Shown here in pieces: positions 1 through 13,051 of a stretch of DNA of 64,000 bases. The stretch's first letter is position 1. Every line of letters begins with the position of its first letter. The translations under genes were made by a program, and so were the position numbers. Source of the stretch: Sindora glabra (Eukaryota; Streptophyta; Magnoliopsida; Fabales; Fabaceae); assembly GCA_020226215.1 (NCBI GenBank), contig CM035225.1:11481868-11545867 (forward strand), written 5' to 3'. The notes beneath the pieces were generated by a model, which saw only the letters and a program-made list of their open reading frames with translations, ran no database searches and had not been told where the DNA came from.

Positions 1-210
1 AAAATACAAGAGCCAAAATTTAGTAGTGGATTTTCCTTCCATATATAAGCAAACTAACCATTGATAGCAATGTTACATGAAGACACCTAGCTTTCTTTTT
101 GAAAGTTCGACAAGAATATACATTAAAAAAAAAAAAGCTAGATTTGTCTTGGAAGAACAGATGAAACTAAAACAAACTGTAAAGTGGTCCTTTAAACAAT
201 CAAATCAAAC

Positions 211-213
<3 letters not shown>

Positions 214-244
<31 letters not shown>

Positions 245-257
245 ACATATATATATA
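214..257. repeat. Compound microsatellite C(17)-(AC)n-(AT)n
   Basis: A run of 17 cytosines (214-230) passes directly into AC dinucleotides (231-246) and then AT dinucleotides to about 256. The run length may be inexact because of assembly error. Confidence 0.9.
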
Positions 258-845
258 GTCAGGATGTAACTGTGGCCCTTGGTCCGGTATCTAGGCCTTT
301 GGCACATTGCCCACTTTTGTTACAGGACCAAGAGCCTTGGGACATCCCAACATAGATAGTAAGCTGGCAGCCTGGCACCATAGCCCTTCATTCAAAATTT
401 CAAACAATACCAGGCATTAGCCATATTGAAGGAATAAATTTACTGAACTACTTTTCTGTTCTTCCTTCTTCCACGCTATCAACTGGTAAGCACCAATTTA
501 AAAATTCCATCTCGAAATTTATCAACATGTTCTATTTTATATTTAAAGCGCTTCATTCCTAAATCATATTTTTTATGGCTTTTTGAAAAGTAAACGCCCA
601 GAAGATAGTGAAGTGTTCATCTTCCCATATACTTAAATATCTAGATCATGCCTTTTACTACTAGTATTTCATCGACATTCTCACTAATTCCCCATAACAG
701 ACTTAATGGAAAATTAATAGCAAAAGGCAAAATCTAATGCTCTGGAGCTAAAATGTATAAACCCTTAGTTCCTCACTATTTTTATATTCACCAATATCAT
801 GGCAGCCAAACAGGTATGAGAAAATAGCCGTGAGAAGGATCAAAC

Positions 846-1484
846 CTCCAAAGCATGCTTGTAACACTGAGATTTCCTAAGTTCCCTGGATATCTCTCTA
901 AGCGCAGACATGGTAATTTGATTCCCTTCGCTGACCCATCTATGAAGAACGTTAATGGCGCTTCGCTTTGGAAGCCTTAACCTGAAAATCCTACTCTTCA
1001 AATCGTCACTTTCCGAAGCGTTCGAACTCTCTTCGACAACTTCACTTCCCAAAGCGCCTTCAGAAGAGAAAAATCTAGAGAGATTTGCTCTCTTAAGCAG
1101 AGCTGTTGACTGATTATCGCTTTTGATAAACGCATTATTTCTGCAAATCCAATTAAGTGAGTTATTAGGGTTAGAAAAATACTAATCTATTTGATTATCC
1201 AGAAAATAGAGAAGACCACAGAGAGTTTCGAACTTCTATATGATGCGAGTTGATAGAAGATTCAGCTTAATTGGTTATGTGAATTGAAAGAAAGTACAGA
1301 AATATATAGGGTCAGATTGAAAGGACCAGATGGGCACATATTGCAACTTTTGAAATTTATGATTTTTCTCTTCGATCATGGAAAATTTCTGGGCACCCAA
1401 ACAAAGCAAGTGGAAAATAAGAGCAGGAAGTTTGAGGAGTTGGGCTTACCGTCTGAGGGTGAGGAACAGCAAGCGAGACGCCAT
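846..1484 (-). CDS. Mitochondrial PPR protein, 5' part (gene runs off the left edge)
   Basis: Partial gene with two exons visible. Exon 1 is 1484-1450: the ATG sits in a good plant context (GCCAATGGCG) and encodes MASRLLFLTLR, ending at a GTAAGC donor. Exon 2 is 1140-846, entered after TTTGCAG and leaving at GAG|GTTTGA. The joined frame is open for 110 codons. The N-terminus is rich in R, L and S and nearly free of acids, ending near RFFSSEG, as expected of a mitochondrial presequence. The motif FRLRLPKRSA followed by a W-x-GNQIT stretch and ELRKSQ-YKHALE is, from memory, characteristic of the small P-class PPR subfamily of Arabidopsis At5g09450. Such proteins bind organellar RNA. The repeats themselves would lie in later exons; nothing between 1 and 845 looks like them, so the next exon is probably beyond the window. 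Confidence 0.78.
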
Positions 1485-1511
1485 TGGCAGTGCATATCAC
1501 TTCGAAGCTAG

Positions 1512-3880
1512 TTGATGGGGGCACTGAGGCCTTACCGGAGTTTCATTGCCAGTATTGTTCTGCTTTCCCTTTCCCATATTTTTGTTGGTGTTTATTCACA
1601 TATATTGAAAATGGAAGAAATAAGGGAAGGAAAAACGTAAGTATTGAATAATTTAAAGGAATACTGGCAAAAAAAAAGAGTTAAAGGAATAATTAAAAGA
1701 AAAATATGAATTTATCTTTGAAAGATACATGTGTTTTATTTCGATATACTCCTATTAGATATTAACGTTATTATTATTATTATTATTATAACATTTTACC
1801 AATGGGATAAGTGAATTTACATGGGACAATTTCACAAGAATAACATTATGACCAATCTCCTAAATTTACTTTCCTCACTTTTTTTTTATATTTATGTCAA
1901 AACCCAACTTTAATTGTGATTGGCATGAAATTTATTATCTAATTTTTACTAATTTAACCTACATTCTACACGAATTTATTAAAATCATATATGAAAATTA
2001 AGGAATAGTTTTCATGATTCAAAAGAAATCGATATAATTTTATTTAGTAAATATAATTTAATTATAAAAAATATTAGGCCTATTTGTAATTCATTTAAGT
2101 TTGAGGTTAAGCTAACCTAACTAATCCCAAAAGAAACAAATTTCTATCCTTCTATCCTTAATCCTGTACAAAATACAGCCCAAGACAATTATCTAATAAA
2201 AATATCCTTAGTTGCTCATTGTCATATTGGAGAATTTCTTAAAAGAGTCCAACTTTGAGATAGTAGTGTAGGTGGCTCAATCTAAGAATCTATAAAAGTA
2301 AATACATAGAGGGATAAGTTTAGAGTTTGATGAGTTAATATTTTAACATAATCAAATATATAAAGCAATTATTGTTTACAAAGCGGATAGTATTAACACA
2401 CTTATCACTAATCAAATGTACTCATATGTATTGTTACTTAATTGTACATATATTCATATCACAATCACATCATATAATGTACAAGAATAACAAAATAAAT
2501 AAAGAATGCAAGTAAATTTTTTTGTAACTTTTATCTTCTAATTCCTCATAAGCCTTACCGAATTCAGTATTCAAATATTTTATATATTATATTGCCCACA
2601 TCACATTTTATACATATATACATATCTCTCTATCTGTCTCTCTCTCTCTCTCTCTATATATATATCTCTCATGTATTACTTAACTTAACTATCCTTATCT
2701 ATATCATAAGTTATAGACTTTAAGAAGGGTAATTAACTATGTGCTTGATTGCAAGGAGCTAAAGGCTAGAAATAGGCATAAGTGGTCAACTACAAGTTTC
2801 CGGGGAATAAAGTTTCATTTAATAGCCGATTACAATACTTGATTATGTTAATCTAAAAAGCAAGTTTTTTTTGTTATATTTGATTATACAGTTGATTATG
2901 TAATTGACTATAACTACCTAAAGATCAATGCTTAAGCCACAGTCAACTACTACCCAATTTTTAGGAATTCTAATATGAAAAAAAATGTTCATCTACCATA
3001 GATACCACTCAATCGTGCTTATGATATCATCAATCCACACCAAAACATACATACATACTTTAAGAGCCTTATTTAAGTAATTTTTAACGTTAAAATCAAA
3101 TCAAACATCATAAAACATCACATTTCTTATGTATTCAAACAAAAACTTCAAACCTTAATTCTAACCAAACAAGATCACCTCGTTTGAAGGAGATGACAAG
3201 AGGGTGGATTTATTGTTTCTTAACCTTAATCATTTTTAAAATCAAAGTTTCTTGTGTTTGAGTTCTAACTTTCCCATTTTATGATTAGATGACTAAACCT
3301 TACTAAAAACTTAGAGAAGAATGGAAAGGAATTTGATAGGAAGGTAAATCTCATATTGGTTGTATAAAAATTTGAGGAAGATTGATCTTTTATGGCTTGA
3401 TTTGTTAATGAAAATGTAGAGGAAGTGGTTGATTTGGGTAATAAAAATAAGAAATAATGTAGAAATAAAATGGAAAAAATATCTTAAATATTCTCCATAC
3501 TTATATACTCAATTTTAAATAGTTATAATTTTTAAACATTTTACTTTATCTATCTTTTTCCATCTATTTCATGCAAGTTAGGTTATCTTTTCAAATTTCA
3601 TTTGATTGATTAGTTCTTTTTTATCCAATACATCCTTCATATTTTTCGTATCATAATTTATTTCTTTTACATTAAAATTTCAATTTTAATTATTTCTAAT
3701 AATTCACTAATTATTTCTTTTTTCAAAATAAAATTCTAAATTTTTAAAGAGAGAGTAATAGTTTATGAAGTCCAAAATCATCTATAGTAAACCTAAATAT
3801 ATCCATTTATGATAGGAAAATTTTGGTTAGGAATATAAAATAGATTTTTAATTCACTTTTGAATGTAGGCATTGCTTGTA
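1512..3880. other. Intergenic, no gene seen
   Basis: AT-rich upstream DNA of the PPR gene with many stops in all frames. It holds a short ATT run near 1771-1790 and a TC/AT microsatellite at about 2634-2667. No coding, tRNA or transposon signature was recognised. Confidence 0.6.
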
Positions 3881-3892
3881 GCTCTATTAACA

Positions 3893-4775
3893 AAAAAAAA
3901 TAAAAAAAATTATATTTTACCCACGTGAGACTTCATCCTTTTTTACTTTACCCTCTTATGATTTTAAAAGTTGCAAGTTATTCTATTGTGGTTTCAATTT
4001 TTAACACTTTGCCCACTTGAATTATTTTTCATCTAAAAAAAATGATGAAAATCAAAATAACATCCAAATAAAATTAATGGAAGTCAAAACAACATCATTT
4101 TTTCATAACATGAAAATAAAAAAATTAAATTTAATACATCCAACTTAGTGGATTTTATTTTTCCTTTAACTTTGAATTTATGTTCAAGTAATAATATTAC
4201 TAAAACATGATATTTTTGTAAATTATTTTTCCATGAATTTAAATGAAAAATCTATTAAAATTATATCAATTTAACTAGTTTTTTCTTTTTTTTTTTCCTG
4301 AAGATGGTGAATTACTATTTAAAACAATCTATATATTAGATGAACGAGGGGAGCTTTTTGGTTGAACTACAATAATAGCAGCAAAATGTTTGATAAAGAA
4401 TTGGAGTGATTTTTATGTCTCCACTTTAATTCTCTTGCATAATGCATCACTGATAACTTTATTTAATCTTCTTTTTAACCCTCCAAACTTTTGATTAGCA
4501 TAAATATATAATAATTTTAGTCAAATATAAATCCAAAATTAAAACAAAAATAAAATCCACTTGGTTGATGTATTGAAGTTTGTTTTTGTTTATTTTCATA
4601 CTATAATTTGATCTCCATTAGTTTATTTTGAATAGAAAATAATTTAGAAGGATAAAGTGCTAACAATTAAAATCATAGATGAGTAATTTACAACTTTTAA
4701 AAACCGCAAGTGAACAAAGTGAAAGAGAGTAAAATTTCAAGTGGGTAAAGTATAATTTGCTCAAAAATAATTCAT
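3893..4775. repeat. Foldback (long inverted repeat) element, about 880 bp
   Basis: The segment at about 3893-4220 matches the reverse complement of about 4490-4775, imperfectly but along nearly the whole arm. Shared blocks include TTTACCCAC, TTTTAAAAGTTG, GTGGATTTTATTTTT and a block reading AATACATC then AA then TTAGTGGA (left). About 270 bp separates the arms. No coding capacity is visible. This is the form of a non-autonomous foldback MITE. The outermost TIR bases and the target-site duplication could not be fixed, because the left end sits in an A-run. Confidence 0.7.
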
Positions 4776-4789
4776 CAAAGAAAAATTAG

Positions 4790-6030
4790 GAAAAGAAACT
4801 CTTGAATAAATTTTCCTTTTTATTTCTATAAAATTTAATTTTTCACTCTTTCATTCTTTTTGAAATATTCTTTTTATCAATTTCTAAAATATTAATTTTA
4901 TTCCTAGCATGATGAAGGTAAACAAATTAATTTTTGTACAAACACTAAACAAAGGATAAAATAGGATAAATTAATATTTCATAAGAATAAAATAAATAAA
5001 AAATATTTTATAAAAATAAAAATAAACAATTTCATAATTAAGGACATAAAAGAAGATATACTCAAACTCTATAATATTAATATCTTTTTTTAAAAAAAGA
5101 GAGTATATAATTCACATCGATTAATATTATTTTGTCTTCAAGATAACAAAAAGGTAAAAGATGTTGGTCATTGCAAGAGGATATATATATATAACTTGAA
5201 ACCTGAAAACTTTTAGCTACTTGGAAAAGATTAGAAAGGAAAACCTCCGAAAATCACCAAACTTTATCACTAAATCAACAAATCATTGACATTGACATTT
5301 CAAATAAATATCTACTTAAGTTCAGTTCATTATCTAAAATTTTAAATGGATCAGAGTCCTATTGTTCGTTCTAATGATAATTGACAATTGACAATGGATC
5401 CAATCACATCATTCAAGAGCAAAGTCAGAAAAATTCAAGAAATACAATTGGGGTGAAAACAATAAATAGGTTGAATCTGTTTTAAAATATTCTGATATGA
5501 GTTTAATTAGTGATTTATTTATAGATGTAAATTTCGATCTACCTTAATTTATTAATCTATTTAAATTTAATTATTGAATCAAAATAAATTATTGATAATC
5601 TTATAAATTTGAATATAACAAGTTGTTAACAAATTTCCAAGCAAAAACATTAAATTTATCACTCCTCATGCACTTATAAAAATAGATTATTGGAGCATAG
5701 AATTTATTTACATGTGAAAGAATTTGAACTCATGAAGATTGTAATAGGTTGCACGCATAGAGGCTATGGTGATTAGAATGTTATATTAATCTTCTTTGTA
5801 ACCCAAGTAATAGTTATTAATAAAAAAATTTGCATATTTCTTTAGTTCATAGAATTGAGATAGGGAAAAGAAATCTGCAATATAAGAGACAATTAAGAGG
5901 GTAAAAAATCATTTATTAGTTACTATCATCCAAATTTTAAGAGATTTTCCCATGTGTTGAACTTAAAATATGTGATGAAATGTCTATTATAATTTCAAGT
6001 TTCACTATCTGCAAAAATCATCTTTCCAAA
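4790..6030. other. Intergenic, no gene seen
   Basis: Low-complexity AT-rich DNA between the foldback element and the 6.0-kb MITE. I see no ORF of note, RNA gene or clear repeat. Confidence 0.55.
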
Positions 6031-6034
6031 TTAG

Positions 6035-6339
6035 AGGTGATAAACGGGTCATGCAAATTGGACCGAGTCAAAGCTTGCATAGATCGGGTTCGCTTAGGTC
6101 TAATTTGTCAAGACTTATATTTTAAGTGTACTTATTTTAGTTCGTTTGATTTGCATTAAGAGCTCACAAGCCTAGTTTATTTTGCTTTAAAAAGGTAATT
6201 AACTCATAGACTGGCTTGCGACTCACACAAATTTGGTTCATATGAGTTGAGCTCATTTATAGTCATTTCTTATGGGTTTATTTTTAGTAAACCCAAATTG
6301 ATTTGTTAAGTTTGCAAGCTTTAGGCCTATTAAGCACCT
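6035..6339. mobile_element. MITE-like element with imperfect terminal inverted repeats
   Basis: The left end AGGTGATAAACGGGTC pairs with the reverse complement of the right end (AGGTGCTTAATAGGCC). The interior carries GC-richer words unlike the flanks. Ends of the type AGGTG-n-AAACGGG are common in plant short non-autonomous DNA elements. No clear target-site duplication was found. Confidence 0.5.
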
Positions 6340-6949
6340 TTACTCCAAATCATGTTACCAACGATTTTCTAATAGATTCTTAGAAGGGAAAAAATTAAGC
6401 TACTGTTATTTATTGTAATTTATTACAATAAAGTATCCCAAACCACTTTTTTTTTAAGCCTATTTACAAATAATAAAATACTACAAAACTTAGAAGACTA
6501 AAATAACATACTTACAATGCATTTCAAAAAGAACAAAAGCACTAAAATAGAAACCTCTTTTATCCATATTAAAATTGCAGAATTTTTAATTTTATAAAAA
6601 TTAAAAATAAAAAACTAAAACTTATTAGAATTAAAATTGGAGAATTTTTTATTTTATAAAACTTAAATTAATATAAAATTTTAATTATAAATAAAATTAA
6701 TAAAAACTTAATTTTTTAGGGATTAGAATAAATTTTTAGTTAAGATAAAAATAAAAATAAATAAGAACTTGAAGGCACAAAATCTTATATAGAATCATAA
6801 AATAATCTTTTTCTTTTGATTTTTTTTAAAAATATAATTATCCTAAATGAATTATTTTTATATAAAAATTCAAACAATAAAGTTATCTTTTTGGAAAAAG
6901 GAAAACGTAGATGAACATAAAAACAATAGCTAGTAAAAAAAAATTCATT

Positions 6950-8470
6950 TATATATTTATTTTAAATTTTTCATTGATGTTATTGTCTGGATATTAAATA
7001 ATAACATACTCTTCTTTGATAATTTAATTGTTAATATGACTTAATTTATTTATTTTAAATTTTTAGTTAATATTATTGTTTGAAGTTCAAATAGTAATAT
7101 GCTATTCTTTAGCAATTTGATTGTTAATAAGATTTAATTTATCTATTTATTTTAAATTTTTAGTTGATATTACTGTTTAATGACCAAAGAGAAACATGCT
7201 TTTCTTAATAATTTGATTGCTAATGAGACTTGATTTATTATTTATTTTATTTTTTGATTAATGTTACTGTTTGGAGATCAAACAGTAATATATTATTGTT
7301 TAGAGATTAAATAGTAACATGCTCTTTTTTGATGGTTTAGTTATTAATGAGACTTGATTTATCTAATTATTTTAAATTTTTAGTTAATGTTATTATTTAG
7401 AGATCAAACAGTAATATATTCTTTTTTAACAACTTAGTTATTAATGAGATTTAATTTATCTATTTATTTTAAATTTTTAGTTGATGTTACTATTAAGATA
7501 CCAAATAGTAACATGTTATTATCTAGAGATCAAATAATAATATGTTACTATTTAAAAATCAAACAGTAACATGCTCTTCTTTGATAGTTTAATTATTAAT
7601 GAGACTTGATTTATCCATTTATTTTGAATTTTTAGTTGATGTTACTATTTAGAGACTAAACAGTAACATGTTCTTCTTTGATAGTTTAGTTGTTAATGAG
7701 ATTTGATTTATCCATTTATTGAGTGTTTAGTTGATGTTACTATTAGGATACCAAATAGTAACGTGTTATTATTTAGAGATCAAATAATAACATATTATTT
7801 TTTGTAATTTGGTTATTAATGAAACTTGATTTATCTATTTATTTTAAATTTTTGGTTGATATTAATATTCGAATACAACACAATAACTTGTTACTATTTT
7901 GAATTAATATTTGAATACAACACAATAACTTGTAATTTGGTTGATATTTTATCTTTAGCAGTTTTATTGTTAATGAGAACACATTTTTCTAATTATTTTG
8001 AATTTTTTATTAATGTTATTATTTGAAAATTAAATAGTAATATACTATTTTTTGACAGTTTAATTTTTAATGAGACTTGAATTATTCATTTATTTTAAAT
8101 TTTTAATTGATATTACTGTTTGAATATTAAATAATAATATATTACTGTTTGATCTGTAAATAATAATATTTTATTTTTTGATAATTTTATTATTAATGAG
8201 AGTTAATTTATCTATTTATTTTAAGTTTTTAGTTAATATTAATATTTAGAAACTAAGTAATAATATGCTATTCTTTAATAATTTAATTGTTAATGAGATT
8301 TAATTTATCTATTTATTTTAAATTTTTTATTGATGTTATTATTTAGATACCAAATAATAATATATTATTAGTTTGTAAATAATAATACATTATTTTTTGA
8401 TAGTTTTGTTATTAAGAAAGTTACAAATAATAACATATTATTTTTTAATAATTTTATTATCAAGAAAGTT
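6950..8470. repeat. Tandem satellite array, 97-bp unit with extra hairpin modules
   Basis: A recurring block (TTAATGAGAYTTRATTTATC, then TTTATTTTAAATTTTTAGTT, then GATGTTACT) repeats at least 12 times. The anchor TTAATGAG occurs near 7031, 7124, 7220, 7344, 7441, 7596, 7693, 7816, 7970, 8067, 8193 and 8290. Spacings therefore fall into classes of about 93-97, 123-126 and 154-155. The longer classes contain one or two extra copies of a 28-29 bp inverted repeat. The clearest is a perfect 10-bp stem at 7264-7288 (TTACTGTTTG, loop GAGAT, CAAACAGTAA). The array decays into partial units near 8400-8470. Confidence 0.85.
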
Positions 8471-10257
8471 GTTATAACACTATTAAATATCAAAAGAGTT
8501 GTAAAGCAAAAGTTTGATGTAGGATTTAAATGAATTTGAATCAAGAAAAATGAGATCAAAGTTGGCAAAATGATAAGAAAATGAAAAAATTTAAGGAAAG
8601 TCATTGAAATTTTTTTTTTTTGCTAGCCAGAGTAGATAAAACACTTTTGGCTTTTGCCAAGCATATAGATATCAAAAAATTATATGAAATCAACATATAA
8701 TTTGCCTTAATTGGACGACTGAGTACAAAGTTATAGTTATTCAAAGTTTTGAACTCAATCTACACGTTTCTGATCAAATGGATATCACTGAAATTAAATT
8801 TTTTTATTTTCTATCGAAAGATCATAGAAAGACGAATAAAAATAAGTGATCATATGTGAAAATCGGTTAACTAATCATAAAATTATATTTTTTTAAAGTT
8901 CTTAATTCATAACTGCATTCTCATGATTAAAAAAATAATATTTTAAGAATATAAGAGTGATAATTAATAAAATTAATATTTTTTTTAAAATAAAGATTAG
9001 TATTAACACCTTTTTAAAAAAATCTAGAAACTAATACGACAATTTAATTTACTGTTCTTAGAATGATAACTGACCTTTAATTTGTTAAAAAAGGTGAATT
9101 AGTTAAAATGCATCATGTAATAGCTAAATTTAAAGATCAACTCTCCATTCTAAAATTGTCATAAAAATGTATCTTGACATTATCAATTTTTTTGCAAAGT
9201 TTGAAAATGTTCAGTGCTTCTGATTTTCCAAGTTATTTAGTCTTTGCCAACATCTTTCAGCCTTCTCGAACAAATTTTTAACTACAAAGAGATCATTTTA
9301 GCGCGTGCGCGCGCACACGTAAATACTACCTTAATTATAGTTGTAAGGGTATCTTTTTGTAGGTACGATGAACATTCTTATATTATATTTTTGAGCCGAT
9401 CATCGCTTAGGCTAAATTGATAGTTTGGGTGTTTGCACAAGGCACATGAAGCCGTACTTTCACTGGAGACAATTACCTTGATCGTCCTAAACGATTGAAA
9501 TTGGTTATATCAATAGCTGGGCGCAAACTTTATACAATTTATAGATATTAAAGAATTAGATTATTCTTGATTTAGAATGTTCCAACTAATTATTGAAGAT
9601 AATGTGCAATTATTTGATTGAGGATCAAGTGAACCATTTACTATAAATGATAACCAGATACACCGTACATATTGATGATTATTATTCTATTTTTTTATTT
9701 TGCTGGGATGTCTTCTAAATCGATGGTTGGAAGGCTCGTGATTAACTTTCTTTTGATCATCCTTGATAGTAATGGCTTCAATATTTACACCTATATATGT
9801 TAACTAATAACAAGAACTTAATACAAAGATATTCTGGAAATGCCATGAACCATTATAATACTCCGCTAAAATCTTATGTTACAAGAGCTTTATCTTTTAG
9901 GTAATGGAAAGAATGTTAAATTATTAGATGCACCTGCATAAAAATCGAAAATTTAACATAAAACATTCTTCAAATTACATTAGAAGATGCTGCTTAAATT
10001 AATGTCTTTGAGTTATAAGAGTTTTATTAATCTCTAATTTTTTTGACGCCCATCAACAAATATCCAACGTTGGAGAAATTCTTACTCACCCAATGAGATT
10101 TATTTGCAAGACAATCACTTTTGAAAGAAGTGATTCAACACTGAATTATGAAACCCGCCATGTCTCACAAAACAAGATTGGTGTCAGTGTTATATTATGA
10201 GTAACACTAGTCTAATGCTTTCTTGATTTCTTTCTTTCTTTCTTTTTCCACTGTCAC
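8471..10257. other. Intergenic, downstream of dioxygenase gene A
   Basis: No gene recognised. The one compositional oddity is an alternating purine-pyrimidine GC/AC tract at 9301-9320. The rest is AT-rich unique-looking DNA, including the 3' flank of the dioxygenase gene. Confidence 0.55.
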
Positions 10258-13051
10258 CTAACTTGCAATACGTATACGATCAAGAGTACTTTTCTTATCG
10301 AGTGAGTTGCTTTGGTGCATTGCAAAGAATTCTCTGTATGTTATAGCATTGAAGGCCGGAGGGTTGCTTTCATCTACAAGCTCTGGTGCTGGGTTGATCA
10401 CCTTGTCTAGCGATGGTCCATATCCGTTTGCTATTGAAATTCTTGTGTCATTGGCGTACAAAGCTGCTCTATGCACGTTGCTCTTGTACCTCCCATTAGT
10501 TAAAATCTGAACAAATTACACCAAGAAAGTCTACGCATGTTTTGTAAGCACAAATCAAATTCAACCACACGGAAGAAAGTAATGTACGCACTTAGGATGG
10601 TGTGCACATTGCACATTTTATGGAATTTGAACAGGTAAAATCAATTTAAAGTAAATTTTGTGAAATGGATAATAACTGGCATTCTATGAGAGAAAATAAA
10701 ATTAATTTAGTTTGATAACTCTTTTTACGAAATATCAAGAATTTAAATTTAAATTTAAAATTCTCATTTATCATTACTTTCTTGTTTAAAATTAAGGTTT
10801 CGTTGACAAGCACTTTCTATTTTATAATGTTATTTATATGTATATTCTTAATGAAAGAGTGATACACTATTTATATTTATGAATTAAAAAAAAAGATGCC
10901 TAGAGCAATGATAATGTAGGAAAGTAAATAAAAGGAGAAATTTGCTTTTTTTTTTTAAATCATTTTTATCCAATATTATACAAATAAAATATTTTTCTTA
11001 TTTTATCATTTTATAACTATATTTTAGAAAAAAAATTTCTTTCGAAACAAATAGTCTAATACTAAATTATTTCGCCAAGCAAAGTTCAACTTGTACTCCC
11101 TCTATACTTCAAGCTCAAAAGATTTTCATTTGAGAAAGCATCAGATATATTAGCAAAACCATTTTTGAACCTTAATTTCCTGCTACTTACTTGATATGAA
11201 TTTGTTTTTGATAAGAAGAGTTAACGATATACATAAAGGAAATTGCTGGAGATTCAAGAAGCAAGTTATAGGTGCACCTCGAGTTGATCAGCTGTGTTGA
11301 CCAAAAAGGCATTGGGAGGAGCATTGACCTTGACCCACTTGCCATTGTGTAAAGTCTGGAAGCCACTGATACCATTTTCTGAGATTATGGTGAGAAGGCA
11401 ATGATCAGAGTGAGGAGGCATTCCAATTGCAAGTTCTGGCTGGGGACATGGAGGGTACATATTAGCAACGAACACTTGAAAACTTGACTCATGATTTATG
11501 GCTTTGCTTATGTAGTCTGCCTCCAAACCTAAGCTTTCTGATAATCCTTTGAGAAGTTCTTCCATTACTTCTCTGATGTTTCTGACATACTCAACTGCAG
11601 TTTCTCTGCAGCATCAAGAATTGAAGTTTAAAGACAGCTATGTTAGTTATTTCCGACATTGTTAAAGAATTTATATTTAGAGAAAGAGTTTGAACCTTAC
11701 CTCAGTTTTTAAGAGACCAGACATTTCATTAGCAGATCACATGATTGTTAGCATTTTGTTTAAGTACTTGATTGCACTGAGTTGGGTAAGAAACTAATGA
11801 TTCTTTAGAACTAAAAGAAACTAATGATTCTTTAGAACTAACCTGCTTTGGATTTAATGCGATATGATAACGTTGAGAAATGAATAAAGAAAACTATGAT
11901 TTTAATATTCTAAAATTTAAAATTTAAACAAAATTACTGATTTAGTTCATAAAATTGTAATATATTGAAAAAATAATCCTTAAATTATATAGAATTACAA
12001 TTTCGTCTATGATTAATAGTTTATATGTAGTTTTCTTTTTTCATATAGATCCATACAAATAATTTTGATCTTAAATAATACGAACAAGGAATAAAATTTT
12101 AGTGCAGACTATTATTTAAAGATGAAATTGTAACTTTATATAACTAAAAAAATTATATTGCCAGCGCTTTATAATTTCAGATATGAAATTTGCAATTTTG
12201 TCTAAAAGTTATCAAATATTAAGGAAATTTCTGGCTACTGTATGTCATTTGATCATAGCAGGCTAAATTGCAATTTCAACATCTGTCTTTTAGAATGTAA
12301 ATAAGGGACAGGGCATTTTTTTGAAGGATTTGAAAGAATACTATCTTAAAGGTTGATTTTCCATTTACATGCTACCTATTTTTTATCCATAATCCATGAA
12401 TATGCCAGACATGCAGAAGAAAGTCATGTACCTTAAACCGGAAGGTTTATGAGGGAAGTGGAACTCTGGATGCACAGAAACTTTGAGAAAATCCCTCCAG
12501 CAGTGCACCTTCTCTACAGCAGTATTGAAGCTAGACCCAAACCTAATAGGATCAGTCACATCCTTCCCTTGGAATTCCCTCTTTTCTTCATCTGACAAAT
12601 TGAAAAACTCTCTCACCACTTCCATCATGCTCTTCATTAGCCCCTGGGGGACGCCATGATTGATCAACTAAAAAGAAATATAAACATCAGTACCAATTTT
12701 CATATATTTCTATCGCAAGTATCGTAAAATAGAGAAATGAATTGCTATTAAACATGACCAGTTAAGATCAATAGTATATCTTCATACCATGAAGAAGCCC
12801 CATTCTTCACAAGCTTTGCCAAGATCTTGGATGACTTTGCACCTTACCTCTTGGTTGTTTGAGGTAAGAAGAGAGAAATCAATGACAGGAATTGCAGATT
12901 CTGGCAAGTCTGTAACAGGCTGATCCTCAGGACTTTTGGAGGCAAAAGATGAAGGGATTGAAGTAAGGCCAGATTCAGAAAGTGATTTGATACTGATTAA
13001 GCTTGAAGATTGTTGTGTGGGATCACTAGAAATTGTCACTATAGCAGCCAT
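10258..13051 (-). CDS. 2-oxoglutarate/Fe(II)-dependent dioxygenase, copy A
   Basis: Four exons: 13051-12788, 12667-12432, 11605-11278 and 10506-10258. The joined frame is 1077 nt, 358 aa, with GT-AG borders throughout. The start is the first ATG in frame (MAAIVTISSD); the frame extends upstream only through non-ATG codons. The N-terminal DIOX_N domain carries IPVIDFS, GKACEEWGFF and INHG. The C-terminal jelly-roll domain holds the iron ligands H232, D234 (HSD in PPHSDH) and H288 (SNVHRA), and the 2OG-binding R298-x-S300, so it should be active. It belongs to the plant DOXC class and resembles proteins annotated as 2OG dioxygenase 19 or flavanone 3-dioxygenase-like. The class hydroxylates or desaturates specialised metabolites in the cytosol; the substrate cannot be read from sequence. 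Intron 2 (826 bp) contains a 27-bp tandem duplication. Copy B lies 1.8 kb upstream. Confidence 0.9.
11791..11840. repeat. 27-bp tandem duplication in intron 2 of dioxygenase A
   Basis: The 23-bp core (AAACTAATGATTCTTTAGAA plus CTA) occurs at 11791-11813 and again identically at 11818-11840, a period of 27 bp. The perfect match suggests a recent slip. Confidence 0.9.

Noticed and set aside
1284..1511. Plus-strand frame of 75 codons
   Set aside because: Overlaps PPR exon 1 and intron 1 antisense; no family recognised.
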